From NCBI RefSeq assembly GCF_036516575.1, contig NZ_DATBTY010000083.1, forward strand, positions 124,001 through 188,000: DNA of 64,000 nt. The letters are read 5' to 3'. The position numbers and the translations under genes were made by a program. Of the stretch, positions 34,678-42,237 are shown piece by piece. The notes under the pieces are model-generated. The model made no database searches. It was not told the origin of the DNA and saw only the letters and a list, made by a program, of their open reading frames with translations. Positions within the stretch are counted from its first letter, which is position 1; every line of letters starts with the position of its first letter. This DNA is from Cerasibacillus sp036516575. Its GTDB lineage: Bacteria > Bacillota > Bacilli > Bacillales > Amphibacillaceae.

Positions 34678-35692
34678 AAACAATCCATTGCCAAAAGAAA
34701 CACAGCTTAAGTTTCTCAACCGACTTTCTCGCGCTTTAAAAAATGGCTACCCACTTCTAACAGCTCTAGAAGCTTTCAAATGGGATCCTGACTTATTGAA
34801 ACCAATCTCCCAAATTACAACTTCTCTACAAAATGGTTATTCCTTCGATAAGGCATTGGAAAAAGCGGCCTTTCATCCAGCAATCACATCTTATTTATAT
34901 TTCGCAAGGGACGCCGATTTAATTGAAAACATTCAAAGAAGTGCCGACCTTTTCGCAAGACAAGTCGAATACGCGAGTAAGTTACGCCAACTTTCAAGAT
35001 ACCCAATCATCTTATTCAGTATTTTTTCAATCCTACTCTTTTTTATAAAACAGTCGGTACTCCCTTCATTTATGGAGCTTTTCCATGCTAATCCACATAC
35101 CACAAAAACAATTCAAATATCTCTATTCGTTGTCCAGCTTATGTTTCAGATCGGGATCACCTTAATCATTATAGCAATACTTGTTGCCATTATATGGTAT
35201 ATTGCTAAACATAAATTACCAATTGAAAAACAAATTAAATTATACGCTACCATTCCTGTTTTTCGACATTTTTTAACGATACGCACTTCATACCTTTTTG
35301 CAACACATTTTAGTACGCTCCTAAAAACAGGACTTTCTTTAAAAGAAATTTTGAATATGATGAAGGGACAAAGAAGCATGCCAATTATTTGTTATTATGC
35401 TGAATTAATGATTGCGCAGCTAGAAAAAGGGATTTATATCACAAATCTTTTACAAAACTTGCCATTACTCGACCCACAATTAGGTAACATGTTTCAAAAG
35501 CATGCTGATATGACAGCTTTAGAAACGGATCTAACCTTTTATGCAGAATTTAAAGCCGAAGAGTTTCATGAGCGTATGATGAAACTCGTCGTTTCGATTC
35601 AGCCGATTTTCTTTATTTGTTTAGCTTGTTTTATCATTTTTATCTATTTAGCCCTTATGTGGCCTATGTTTGAACTTATCAAAACTGTTTAA
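34649..35692 (+). CDS. comGB: Competence pilus platform protein ComGB
   Basis: GspF/PilC-type inner-membrane platform protein, 347 aa, with two T2SSF domains and three main hydrophobic helices (about 120-140, 160-190, 315-345). It starts inside comGA; ATG 34649 has AAGAAGG at 9 nt, better than ATG 34643. Confidence 0.95.
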   Translation: MGLLKKKIFKNNPLPKETQLKFLNRLSRALKNGYPLLTALEAFKWDPDLLKPISQITTSLQNGYSFDKALEKAAFHPAITSYLYFARDADLIENIQRSADLFARQVEYASKLRQLSRYPIILFSIFSILLFFIKQSVLPSFMELFHANPHTTKTIQISLFVVQLMFQIGITLIIIAILVAIIWYIAKHKLPIEKQIKLYATIPVFRHFLTIRTSYLFATHFSTLLKTGLSLKEILNMMKGQRSMPIICYYAELMIAQLEKGIYITNLLQNLPLLDPQLGNMFQKHADMTALETDLTFYAEFKAEEFHERMMKLVVSIQPIFFICLACFIIFIYLALMWPMFELIKTV

Positions 35693-35704
35693 GGAGAGAT
35701 TCAA

Positions 35705-36028
35705 ATGATTAAGAACCAAAAAGGTTTTACTCTGATTGAGATGTTAATTGTTTTAATGATTATTTCTGTGTTGATTATTTTAATTGTCCCTAACTTAACC
35801 GGAAAAACAAAGGAAGTAAATACGAAAGGTTGTGATGCTCTTGTTGCTGTCGTACAAGCACAAGTAGAATCATATGCTTTAGACAATGGCTCGTTTCCAC
35901 CGAGTTTACAAACTTTAGTTTCCGAAGAGTATATCACTGATCAGCAATTATATTGTGGTAATGCAGCAGATAACCCACTTCGTTATGATCCAGAAAAAGG
36001 CAGAGTTCTCCCGCCGAGTGATGGATGA
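35705..36028 (+). CDS. comGC: Major pseudopilin ComGC
   Basis: Main subunit of the transformation pilus, 107 aa. The prepilin peptidase site KGFTLIEM lies at residues 6-13, followed by the hydrophobic pilin helix. Two cysteines (near 39 and 79) are placed to form the disulfide known from B. subtilis ComGC. AAGGAGAG ribosome-binding site upstream. Confidence 0.96.
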   Translation: MIKNQKGFTLIEMLIVLMIISVLIILIVPNLTGKTKEVNTKGCDALVAVVQAQVESYALDNGSFPPSLQTLVSEEYITDQQLYCGNAADNPLRYDPEKGRVLPPSDG

Positions 36029-36456
36029 TGACATACCAAAGAGGCTTTACCTTAATTGAAATGCTAATCACCCTTTCAATCTTGTCAGTACTTCTCGTCT
36101 TGACCATCCCAATTACTCATTCGTTAATAAAAAATCAAGAAGAAACGCAATTTCTAGAGACATTACAATCAGACCTTCTCTATGTCCAAAACCTTTCACT
36201 AGGAATAAGGGAGCATCGGACAAAGCTTGTTTTCCACAAGACCTATTATTCAGTGCATAAAAGTCTCACAGAATCGCCTATTACTCGTGAACTACCTGAT
36301 GGATGGGAAGTAGAAAGAAGTATGTATCATACAATTTATTTCCTAAATGGAACCATTGGAAGTGCTGGAACGATTCGAATCAATAAAGCAAATGGTAAGG
36401 TTATAAGACTTATTTTTCCACTTGGTAAAGGAAGGGGTTATTTTGTTCAAGAATAA
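36025..36456 (+). CDS. comGD: Minor pseudopilin ComGD
   Basis: 143-aa prepilin-like protein with cleavage motif RGFTLIEM (about 6-13) and a following hydrophobic helix. Its ATGATG start overlaps the comGC stop, so the two are translationally coupled. Confidence 0.94.
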   Translation: MMTYQRGFTLIEMLITLSILSVLLVLTIPITHSLIKNQEETQFLETLQSDLLYVQNLSLGIREHRTKLVFHKTYYSVHKSLTESPITRELPDGWEVERSMYHTIYFLNGTIGSAGTIRINKANGKVIRLIFPLGKGRGYFVQE

Positions 36457-36784
36457 TCATGGATTTACAATGATTGAAGCACTTTTTGCAATATCGATTA
36501 TTTTTATGCTTGTTATGACGGTTATCCCTATCGTTTCGCTTATAAATACAGAAACGACGCTTAAAAGGGATCGCCTTGAATTAACAAATACACTACATGA
36601 TGCCCTACAACCGTATTTATGGATAAATCATCCTGTACCAGATACCTACCAGAAAGACATTGGCTTAAAATCAGTTACCTTCTCGTTTATTCGAGAAGGT
36701 AACATGATCAAAGGATGTGTTGAATGGAACAATGTTAAACAAACAGAAGAATCAATCTGCCTATATGGTATTCCAGAAAAATGA
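36443..36784 (+). CDS. comGE: Minor pseudopilin ComGE
   Basis: 113-aa prepilin-like protein with HGFTMIEALF followed by a hydrophobic helix. TTG at 36443 is the likely start: GGAAGGGG is well spaced upstream and it overlaps the end of comGD. Its C-terminal half includes the CLYGIPEK-type end. Position in the operon supports the name. Confidence 0.88.
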   Translation: MFKNNHGFTMIEALFAISIIFMLVMTVIPIVSLINTETTLKRDRLELTNTLHDALQPYLWINHPVPDTYQKDIGLKSVTFSFIREGNMIKGCVEWNNVKQTEESICLYGIPEK

Positions 36785-37187
36785 AGCTGGTTTCACCTTA
36801 ATAAATGCTCTTTTCACATTAGTATTAATCACCTGTTCAATACCATTTCTAATTGTTTTACTACAGAAATCACAAGAACATATAAGTCTTGAAGATGAGC
36901 TGTCAGTGCAACATTTTTTGTACTTTTTACAAGATGATGTTAAACGTTCGATTGAATATCACCTGATACGCGATGAATTATACTTAACTCTTGATACAGG
37001 AAATAAAGTGCGAATCGGGTTAAATGGTCATATGATTAGGAGAAAAGTTGATGATAAAGGGTACGAAATTTATTTAAGAGATGTTCATTTTTTTCGTCTG
37101 TATGAACTTGATTATGGTTTTTCGGTTTCAATTGAAACCATTAAGGGAGGGCAATATGAAAAAGAAATCATCTTTTATAACAAATGA
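36765..37187 (+). CDS. comGF: Minor pseudopilin ComGF
   Basis: 141-aa protein with an N-terminal AGFTLINALF prepilin-like segment and hydrophobic helix (about 8-32), then a soluble domain typical of ComGF (VQHFLYFLQDDVKRS). Start ATG 36765 lies inside the end of comGE; its ribosome-binding site is weak, suggesting coupling. Confidence 0.9.
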   Translation: MVFQKNEAGFTLINALFTLVLITCSIPFLIVLLQKSQEHISLEDELSVQHFLYFLQDDVKRSIEYHLIRDELYLTLDTGNKVRIGLNGHMIRRKVDDKGYEIYLRDVHFFRLYELDYGFSVSIETIKGGQYEKEIIFYNK

Positions 37188-37572
37188 GCGTGGTTTTTTC
37201 CTTCCTTTTGTACTCTTTTTTACAATTGTTATCTTTATGTTGATCATGGCAAGTATTAAAAGCTATCAAAATGACGTTATTATGACGCATCGATTAAGTG
37301 AACATGTGAAAATTGAAACTTTATATCAAATGGGTCTCGCCCGTTTTAAAAACGATTTAGCGTCACAAGAGAATCTAATTGATGAACGGACAAATCATTT
37401 CTTTTATCAATTTCCTAGTGGCCAAGTAGACATTACATCTGAAAGAAAAGATGATTATTTGTATTTAGCCTATATTATTACGACAGACAAAGGTGTCTCT
37501 TCATCAACGATTACGAATATTATTCCAGTATCGGAAGTATTAACCATGGAAATGTCACAAACAAATGAATAG
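37156..37572 (+). CDS. comGG: Competence protein ComGG
   Basis: 138-aa membrane-anchored minor pilin-like protein: ERGFFLPFVL and a hydrophobic helix (about 11-35) and a polar C-terminal domain. ATG 37156 follows AAGGGAGGG and overlaps comGF. Last gene of comG; no clear terminator follows. Confidence 0.9.
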   Translation: MKKKSSFITNERGFFLPFVLFFTIVIFMLIMASIKSYQNDVIMTHRLSEHVKIETLYQMGLARFKNDLASQENLIDERTNHFFYQFPSGQVDITSERKDDYLYLAYIITTDKGVSSSTITNIIPVSEVLTMEMSQTNE

Positions 37573-37665
37573 ATTGTGTATATTTTTTGACATCTCTCAA
37601 CAAAGACACCGTGAACATCGTTTTTTTATTATAATGTAATTAACATACAGTTAGAGGTGTTCATA

Positions 37666-38352
37666 ATGGAGCAAAAATTAAAAGTAACAAACGCTTTAAG
37701 TGATCCAACGCGCTTTAACATTTACCAACATATTATCGAGCAATCGGAAGCGGTTACTGTAAATGAAATAGCAAAGGCATTCGATATCCACCCTAATGTA
37801 GCACGCATGCACTTATCCAAATTAGAAGATGTCGAACTTGTTATTTCGTATACAAAGAAGACAGGAAAAGGCGGACGACCGAGTCGACTATATGAACTAT
37901 CGAATCATGTTATTGAACTCAATTTTCCGCACCGTGACTACAAATTACTTTCTTCTATTGCCCTAGAAACATTAGCAAAACTAGGAAGCTCTGGGAAAAA
38001 GGCCTTGTTTGACACAGGGTTTACTTATGGTCAGCAGATAATGACATATAACCAAGATGCATCGACACTGTCAACAGAGGAAAAGTTAAAAATGTTACGA
38101 GATGCCTCCAAATTACTTGGTATGTATGCAGACTTTCAATATTCCGAGTCTGATCAAACAATAACTTATACGATTAATAATTGCCCATTCAAAGAAGTTG
38201 CTACTGAGAATGATGCCATTTGCCATATGCATGAATATTTCTTAAAGGGCATGTTTGAATCATTGTTTGAAGATATTACATTATTAGAGACGAATAATAT
38301 ACTCGATGGTTGTAAAAACTGTACGTATATCGCAAAATTATCTGTTGTTTAA
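37666..38352 (+). CDS. HTH regulator with C-terminal cysteine cluster (COG2345/SufR-like)
   Basis: 228-aa protein with an ArsR-like winged helix (about 1-80, HPNVARMHLSKLED as recognition region, then a GRPSRLYELS wing). The C-terminal domain carries Cys in the pattern C-X12-C-X29-C-X2-C (from NCPFKEVA to GCKNC). This resembles COG2345 regulators such as SufR, which bind an Fe-S cluster; the cluster and target genes are inference. ATG 37666 (AGAGGTG upstream) is preferred to the start at 37657. Confidence 0.8.
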   Translation: MEQKLKVTNALSDPTRFNIYQHIIEQSEAVTVNEIAKAFDIHPNVARMHLSKLEDVELVISYTKKTGKGGRPSRLYELSNHVIELNFPHRDYKLLSSIALETLAKLGSSGKKALFDTGFTYGQQIMTYNQDASTLSTEEKLKMLRDASKLLGMYADFQYSESDQTITYTINNCPFKEVATENDAICHMHEYFLKGMFESLFEDITLLETNNILDGCKNCTYIAKLSVV

Positions 38353-38425
38353 TATGTTTTATTTACATTCAAGTCAGACTCGTTTATAATATCAATTGAG
38401 AAGGTATGCTAAAGGAGGGGAAAGC

Positions 38426-38668
38426 ATGGACAGAGTGTTTCGTATGCTTGCCTTTTGGACAGGAATTTTCACTGTTATGTTTTATGTCGGAGAACGTGCT
38501 GATATTGCATTATTATTCCTCGTTCAAACAGCTTTTTTCCTTACAGTAGGCTATTTGAAACTGTCAGAACGTATGTATATGTACTTATTTGGACTTTATC
38601 TGACATTGTTTATGATTGGTTTCACTTGGTACTCCGAATTTATTCTCGTACCAGGATTTGCTCACTAG
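38426..38668 (+). CDS. yqgY: DUF2626 membrane protein YqgY
   Basis: 80-aa protein with three hydrophobic helices, matching B. subtilis YqgY over its whole length (MDRVFRMLAFWTG start, GYLKLSERMYMYLFGLY). ATG 38426 is chosen for its AAAGGAGGGG site; the frame start at 38396 is not supported. Function unknown. Confidence 0.9.
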   Translation: MDRVFRMLAFWTGIFTVMFYVGERADIALLFLVQTAFFLTVGYLKLSERMYMYLFGLYLTLFMIGFTWYSEFILVPGFAH

Positions 38669-38700
38669 GAATTAGCTGTACATAGCCACTCTATATAAGG

Positions 38701-38740
38701 AAAAAATCCCGCATCATATTTGAAGATGTAGGGATTTTTT
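38701..38740 (+). terminator. Terminator of yqgY
   Basis: AAAAAATCCC (38701-38710) pairs with GGGATTTTTT (38731-38740); CATC/GATG extends the stem inward. Confidence 0.85.
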
Positions 38741-38760
38741 TACTTTTTCACTTTACACTA

Positions 38761-38789
38761 TTGACAAGTTGTAAATATATGTATATAGT
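38761..38789 (+). promoter_or_regulatory. Strong sigma-A promoter of an intergenic RNA
   Basis: TTGACA (38761-38766), 17 nt, TATAGT (38784-38789). No coding frame follows before the terminator at 38848-38877. Confidence 0.75.
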
Positions 38790-38795
38790 AAGAAT

Positions 38796-38877
38796 TGTAG
38801 CTTAACTTTTATCCCTAACCAACAAAGAGCAAAACACATCCCCCCTTAGAGGCTGATCCCCATCAGCCTCTTTTTTT
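38796..38877 (+). ncRNA. Candidate C-rich small RNA, about 82 nt
   Basis: A consensus promoter is followed 59 nt later by a strong intrinsic terminator (arms AGAGGCTGAT and ATCAGCCTCT, then seven T). The interval has no start codon with a ribosome-binding site but has C-rich unpaired stretches: ATCCCTAACC, ACATCCCCCCTTAG and the terminator loop CCCC. C-rich loops aimed at Shine-Dalgarno sequences typify Firmicute sRNAs such as FsrA and RoxS/RsaE. It lies between yqgY and the convergent yqgX. Identity with a known family is not established. Confidence 0.65.
38848..38877 (+). terminator. Terminator of the candidate sRNA
   Basis: AGAGGCTGAT (38848-38857) and ATCAGCCTCT (38862-38871) around CCCC, followed by T through 38877. 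The minus side lacks a U tract, so it does not end yqgX. Confidence 0.85.
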
Positions 38878-38891
38878 CGTTTATTTAACCT

Positions 38892-39518
38892 TTAAACCTG
38901 TCCTGGAACAAATGGATTATGTTGTTTTTCCTCACCGATTGTTGTTTTAGGTCCATGTCCCGGGTATACAATAAAATGATCTGGTAAATGATATAAATGA
39001 TTAAGAATACTGGATTGTAACTGAACAAAGCTTCCCCCAGGTAAGTCAGTCCGCCCTACTCCATGACGGAACAAAACATCACCTGATATAACAAGTTCAT
39101 CATCTGTAAAGACGAAACTTGAGCTTCCTGGAGAATGACCAGGTGTATGTAAAACATCAATCGAAAAATCATCAATGTTCAGTTTACCTGGGGTTAGTAA
39201 ATGTTCCGGTGATTCTGTCCTTATTTCCATTCCCATTAAGGTCGAGCGATTTAAATGAGGGTTTTCAAGCCATTCTTGCTCGTCCTTGCCTAAATACACA
39301 TCAATATCATATAAATGTCTTAATGCACCGACTGCTCCGATATGGTCAAAATGGGCATGCGTTAATAAAATTGCTAATGGCTTTAATTGATATTGATCAA
39401 TGAATGAGATCACTTCTTTTTCATCACCACCTGGATCAATGATTAATGCTACATCTCCTTTATACACAATATAACAATTTGTTCCTAATGGTCCCAGAGG
39501 CATCTGTTTGATTTTCAT
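38892..39518 (-). CDS. yqgX: Metallo-beta-lactamase fold hydrolase YqgX (glyoxalase II-like)
   Basis: 208-aa binuclear metal hydrolase with the signature THAHFDHIG (about 54-62), HTPGHSPGSSSF, SGDVLFRHGVGR and YPGHGPKTT. Probably a thioester hydrolase of the glyoxalase II group. ATG 39518 is preferred to 39527 by ribosome-site spacing. Convergent with the sRNA unit. Confidence 0.92.
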   Translation of the reverse strand: MKIKQMPLGPLGTNCYIVYKGDVALIIDPGGDEKEVISFIDQYQLKPLAILLTHAHFDHIGAVGALRHLYDIDVYLGKDEQEWLENPHLNRSTLMGMEIRTESPEHLLTPGKLNIDDFSIDVLHTPGHSPGSSSFVFTDDELVISGDVLFRHGVGRTDLPGGSFVQLQSSILNHLYHLPDHFIVYPGHGPKTTIGEEKQHNPFVPGQV

Positions 39519-39684
39519 GATAATCATCTCACTTTCCAGAAGTTAATCAATTTTCTAGACTTCACTTTCGATTTGCCTCGCGTCTGTCTAGATGGTATAA
39601 TAAATAAGGATTAAATTAAATACATAATAGAATATATCACTAATGGTTTTCAACTAGATAAGAACTGTAAGGAGGACATTATTT

Positions 39685-39864
39685 ATGAATCATCTGGTTT
39701 TAGCAATTATTTTCTTAGTTGTTGCTGTTTTATCAGTTGCAGGATTATTTCGTTCCTTTAAGTTTAAAAACAAACTCGCTGTTGTTTTTGCGGGACTATC
39801 AGCAGTAACATTTGGATTCTTTTCAATCGCAACAATTATTGATATCTTAAAAAATGCATTGTAA
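39685..39864 (+). CDS. yqgW: DUF2759 small membrane protein YqgW
   Basis: 59-aa protein with two hydrophobic helices (about 3-21 and 31-55) separated by the basic FRSFKFKNK. AAGGAGGAC is well placed upstream of ATG 39685, and a strong terminator follows. Length, topology and place between yqgX and glcK match YqgW; function unknown. Confidence 0.88.
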   Translation: MNHLVLAIIFLVVAVLSVAGLFRSFKFKNKLAVVFAGLSAVTFGFFSIATIIDILKNAL

Positions 39865-39874
39865 TGATTTATCC

Positions 39875-39904
39875 TAAAAAAGCTAACATATGTTAGCTTT
39901 TTTT
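39875..39904. terminator. Bidirectional terminator between yqgW and glcK
   Basis: Perfect palindrome AAGCTAACATATGTTAGCTT (39880-39899) with A and T tracts on either side. Confidence 0.85.
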
Positions 39905-39907
39905 ATT

Positions 39908-40864
39908 TTACTTTGAATGAACTAAGACAACATAGGCTGCTCCGATTATGCCAGCATCATTACCAAGTTCCGCAGATTTCAATTCACATGGTTTACTAAT
40001 TCGTGGTAAGGCTTTGGCAATGAATTTATCTCTTAACGGTTTAAGTAATGCCTCACCTGCATTAGAAACACCACCACCGATTAATATACGTGAAGGATTG
40101 ATAAGAGTTGCCATATTTTGTATTGCAGTAGCTAAAACATTTGTCGTATTATCAATAATCTGTTGACTTAGCTGTTCACCTTGTTCGGCTAATGAAAAGA
40201 GATCTTTTACCGAAATCGCTTTGTTTTTTCTATAAAATTGCGCCATATGGCTTTGTGGATGCTTATCGATTGTTTCTTTTGCCTGACGAACCATTCCTGT
40301 TGCTGATGCGATTGTTTCAAGACACCCTTCTCTTCCACAATTACACGTCACTCCATTTCGCTCAACCGTTACATGACCTATTTCGCTTGCTGCACCGCTT
40401 TCACCACGTAGTAGTTCCCCATTAGCAATAACGCCACCCCCTACACCTGTACCAAGTGTAATCAGCATGACATTCTCTTCCCCATTTCCTGCACCACGCC
40501 AATTTTCTCCTAAAACAGCCATATTGGCGTCGTTTTCAATCCAAACGGGAAGATTGAACTTTTCTTGAACACATTGTTTCAGCTGGTAATCAGTCCAACC
40601 AATATTGACTGCATGAACGGTTCCCCTCTTATGATCAATAAATCCTGGAGCACCTACACCAATCCCAACAAATTGGTTATCATCAATCGATAATGCAATT
40701 TGTTTCTCTACGATACTATCTCTAATGTCCTGAACGATATGTATTCCGGATTCCTCTTTTCGAGTAGGTATTTCCCATTTATGTATAATCTGACCTACTT
40801 GATCAATAAAACCTATCTTTATTGACGTTCCTCCAATATCAATGCCAATATGAATTTTTGTCAT
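39908..40864 (-). CDS. glcK: Glucokinase (ROK family)
   Basis: ATP-dependent phosphorylation of glucose. The 318-aa ROK protein has the phosphate-binding IGIDIGGTSIKIG (about 6-18), the catalytic Asp in ENDANMAVLGE (about 103-113), the adenosine loop GTGVGGG and the zinc motif CNCGREGCLE (about 174-183). Start overlaps the yqgQ stop by 4 nt, as in B. subtilis yqgQ-glcK. Confidence 0.97.
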   Translation of the reverse strand: MTKIHIGIDIGGTSIKIGFIDQVGQIIHKWEIPTRKEESGIHIVQDIRDSIVEKQIALSIDDNQFVGIGVGAPGFIDHKRGTVHAVNIGWTDYQLKQCVQEKFNLPVWIENDANMAVLGENWRGAGNGEENVMLITLGTGVGGGVIANGELLRGESGAASEIGHVTVERNGVTCNCGREGCLETIASATGMVRQAKETIDKHPQSHMAQFYRKNKAISVKDLFSLAEQGEQLSQQIIDNTTNVLATAIQNMATLINPSRILIGGGVSNAGEALLKPLRDKFIAKALPRISKPCELKSAELGNDAGIIGAAYVVLVHSK

Positions 40865-41067
40865 ATAATATCACCTTCTTTAATACGCCGCTTTTCTTTT
40901 CTTAATATCAGAACAGCTATTTGATAGTCATTTGTACTAATAAAGCGTTGTTCATATAATTCGTTTAATTCAATTTCCATCAATTCTAAATCTGCGATTC
41001 GATCGCCAACATAAATAAATATCCCAAATCGCTTTAATAATTGCTGCACATCATATACTGTTTTCAC
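40861..41067 (-). CDS. yqgQ: YqgQ (DUF910) family protein
   Basis: 68-aa helical protein (MKTVYDVQQLLKRFGIFIY), always directly upstream of glcK. It is a predicted small nucleic-acid-binding protein; function unknown. The start is GTG 41067. Confidence 0.92.
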   Translation of the reverse strand: MKTVYDVQQLLKRFGIFIYVGDRIADLELMEIELNELYEQRFISTNDYQIAVLILRKEKRRIKEGDII

Positions 41068-41394
41068 TTCAAATCACCACTTAAATTATACCACAAAACG
41101 TAAAAATCGCTGTCTGAACATAATTTACAAAAAAACATCATATCTTATAAAGTAGACTTAGTTGTCAGTTGGAGTTTTTACTTCACCTGAACCTTAGTCG
41201 CACTTACAACGTACTGGTTGTACGAGTGCCGACATTGGCACAGGACGTGGCCGTAAATACCCAACTAGGAGTCTAAGTATATCTCCTCCCCTTAAATGGT
41301 ACAATGTTCGGCTTTAGAATTGATCATATTATTTTTGTCCCGGCCTCCTTAGTAACGGCACAAAGATAAAAAACATATAAAGGATGGAATAACA
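41068..41394. other. Intergenic region holding a structured extragenic element
   Basis: This 327-bp interval has no gene. From 41156 to 41278 nested inverted repeats are visible: outer ACTTAG/CTAAGT, next AGTTGG/CCAACT (41167-41172, 41261-41266), and an internal hairpin CACTTACAAC/GTTGTACGAGTG with a 2-nt bulge. CAGGACGTGGCCGT (41241-41254) recurs as CAGGACGTGACCGT on the minus strand near 63764-63777. The remainder presumably holds the promoter of the 41395 gene. Confidence 0.6.
41156..41278. repeat. Extragenic palindromic repeat candidate, copy 1
   Basis: A 123-bp fold with three nested inverted repeats and the shared core CAGGACGTGRCCGT. It is related to the element at 63763-63885 and to the GC-richer extragenic palindromes often scattered in halophilic Bacillaceae. 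It could act at DNA or RNA level. Confidence 0.5.
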
Positions 41395-42237
41395 ATGAAG
41401 AAACTGACCGCACTCTATCTAATGGTGATTATCATATTATCCACAATCATTTTACACCGTATTTATAGTCAAACTGAAACAACCATCACTTATTTCCCAC
41501 CTGATGAAACGGTTTCGTTTGTTGAACATTCAACTACTTTAGATATTATAAAACTAGCAAACAAGCATGCTGAAATAGAATGGAATGTACATTCTAAAAC
41601 AAATAAACCGATGTATTTACGTCAAGATGTATCGCTTGTTTATGCCGATGGGAAATTAAAAGCGATTCATAATAAATGGCTTCAACAAACAGATTTAATA
41701 TCCTTTCAGGAAAAATTGACAGGTGATGAACGTGTTTGGCAAGCGATTACATTACATCACGGTGAATCCCATGTGAATGAAGAAACAATACGAAGTAAGC
41801 AGCTTATGTCGTCTGATACTTTATTTATTAAACGATTATCATCGGATCAAGTGATTACATTTCATCAAGCTCAATCAGTAGAAGAACAGAGAATTAAAGA
41901 AGAATTAATTAATCAGTTACAATTACATCCTTTTTGGGACAAGTTAATAAATCATTTTAATATTCAACAAAACGACTATGAAATGATACCACTTACACAT
42001 TTACCGGAATATAGTAACAAACCACTCCCTAATTTGGACCAGAAGCAAACTGCCCAAGTTATTGGACAATTATGGGAGGGACTCTATAAAAATTATCTGA
42101 TTCCAATCGTTTCAGCAAAAAAAACGATACAGGCTGGTATTCCAATTATTTTAATTAGTAAAAATCATGATCATTTGCTCATCTTATATGATATCGATGG
42201 TGAAAAACAAAAGCTTATTCAAAATATCCCTTTTTAA
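41395..42237 (+). CDS. Hypothetical membrane-anchored protein
   Basis: 280 aa that I do not recognise. One N-terminal hydrophobic segment (about 4-22) looks like a signal anchor; the rest is polar, with ITYFPPDETVSFVEHSTTLD after the anchor, and probably lies outside the membrane. AAAGGATGG precedes ATG 41395. It is convergent with gluP and overlaps its stop by 4 nt. It occupies the place between yqgQ and gluP. Confidence 0.75.
   Translation: MKKLTALYLMVIIILSTIILHRIYSQTETTITYFPPDETVSFVEHSTTLDIIKLANKHAEIEWNVHSKTNKPMYLRQDVSLVYADGKLKAIHNKWLQQTDLISFQEKLTGDERVWQAITLHHGESHVNEETIRSKQLMSSDTLFIKRLSSDQVITFHQAQSVEEQRIKEELINQLQLHPFWDKLINHFNIQQNDYEMIPLTHLPEYSNKPLPNLDQKQTAQVIGQLWEGLYKNYLIPIVSAKKTIQAGIPIILISKNHDHLLILYDIDGEKQKLIQNIPF

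Noticed and set aside
38745..38800. Fur or Rex operator at the sRNA promoter, which would identify it as FsrA or RoxS.
   Set aside because: Neither a GATAATGATAATCATTATC-like nor a TTGTGAA-N-TTCACAA-like site is visible, so no family name was assigned.
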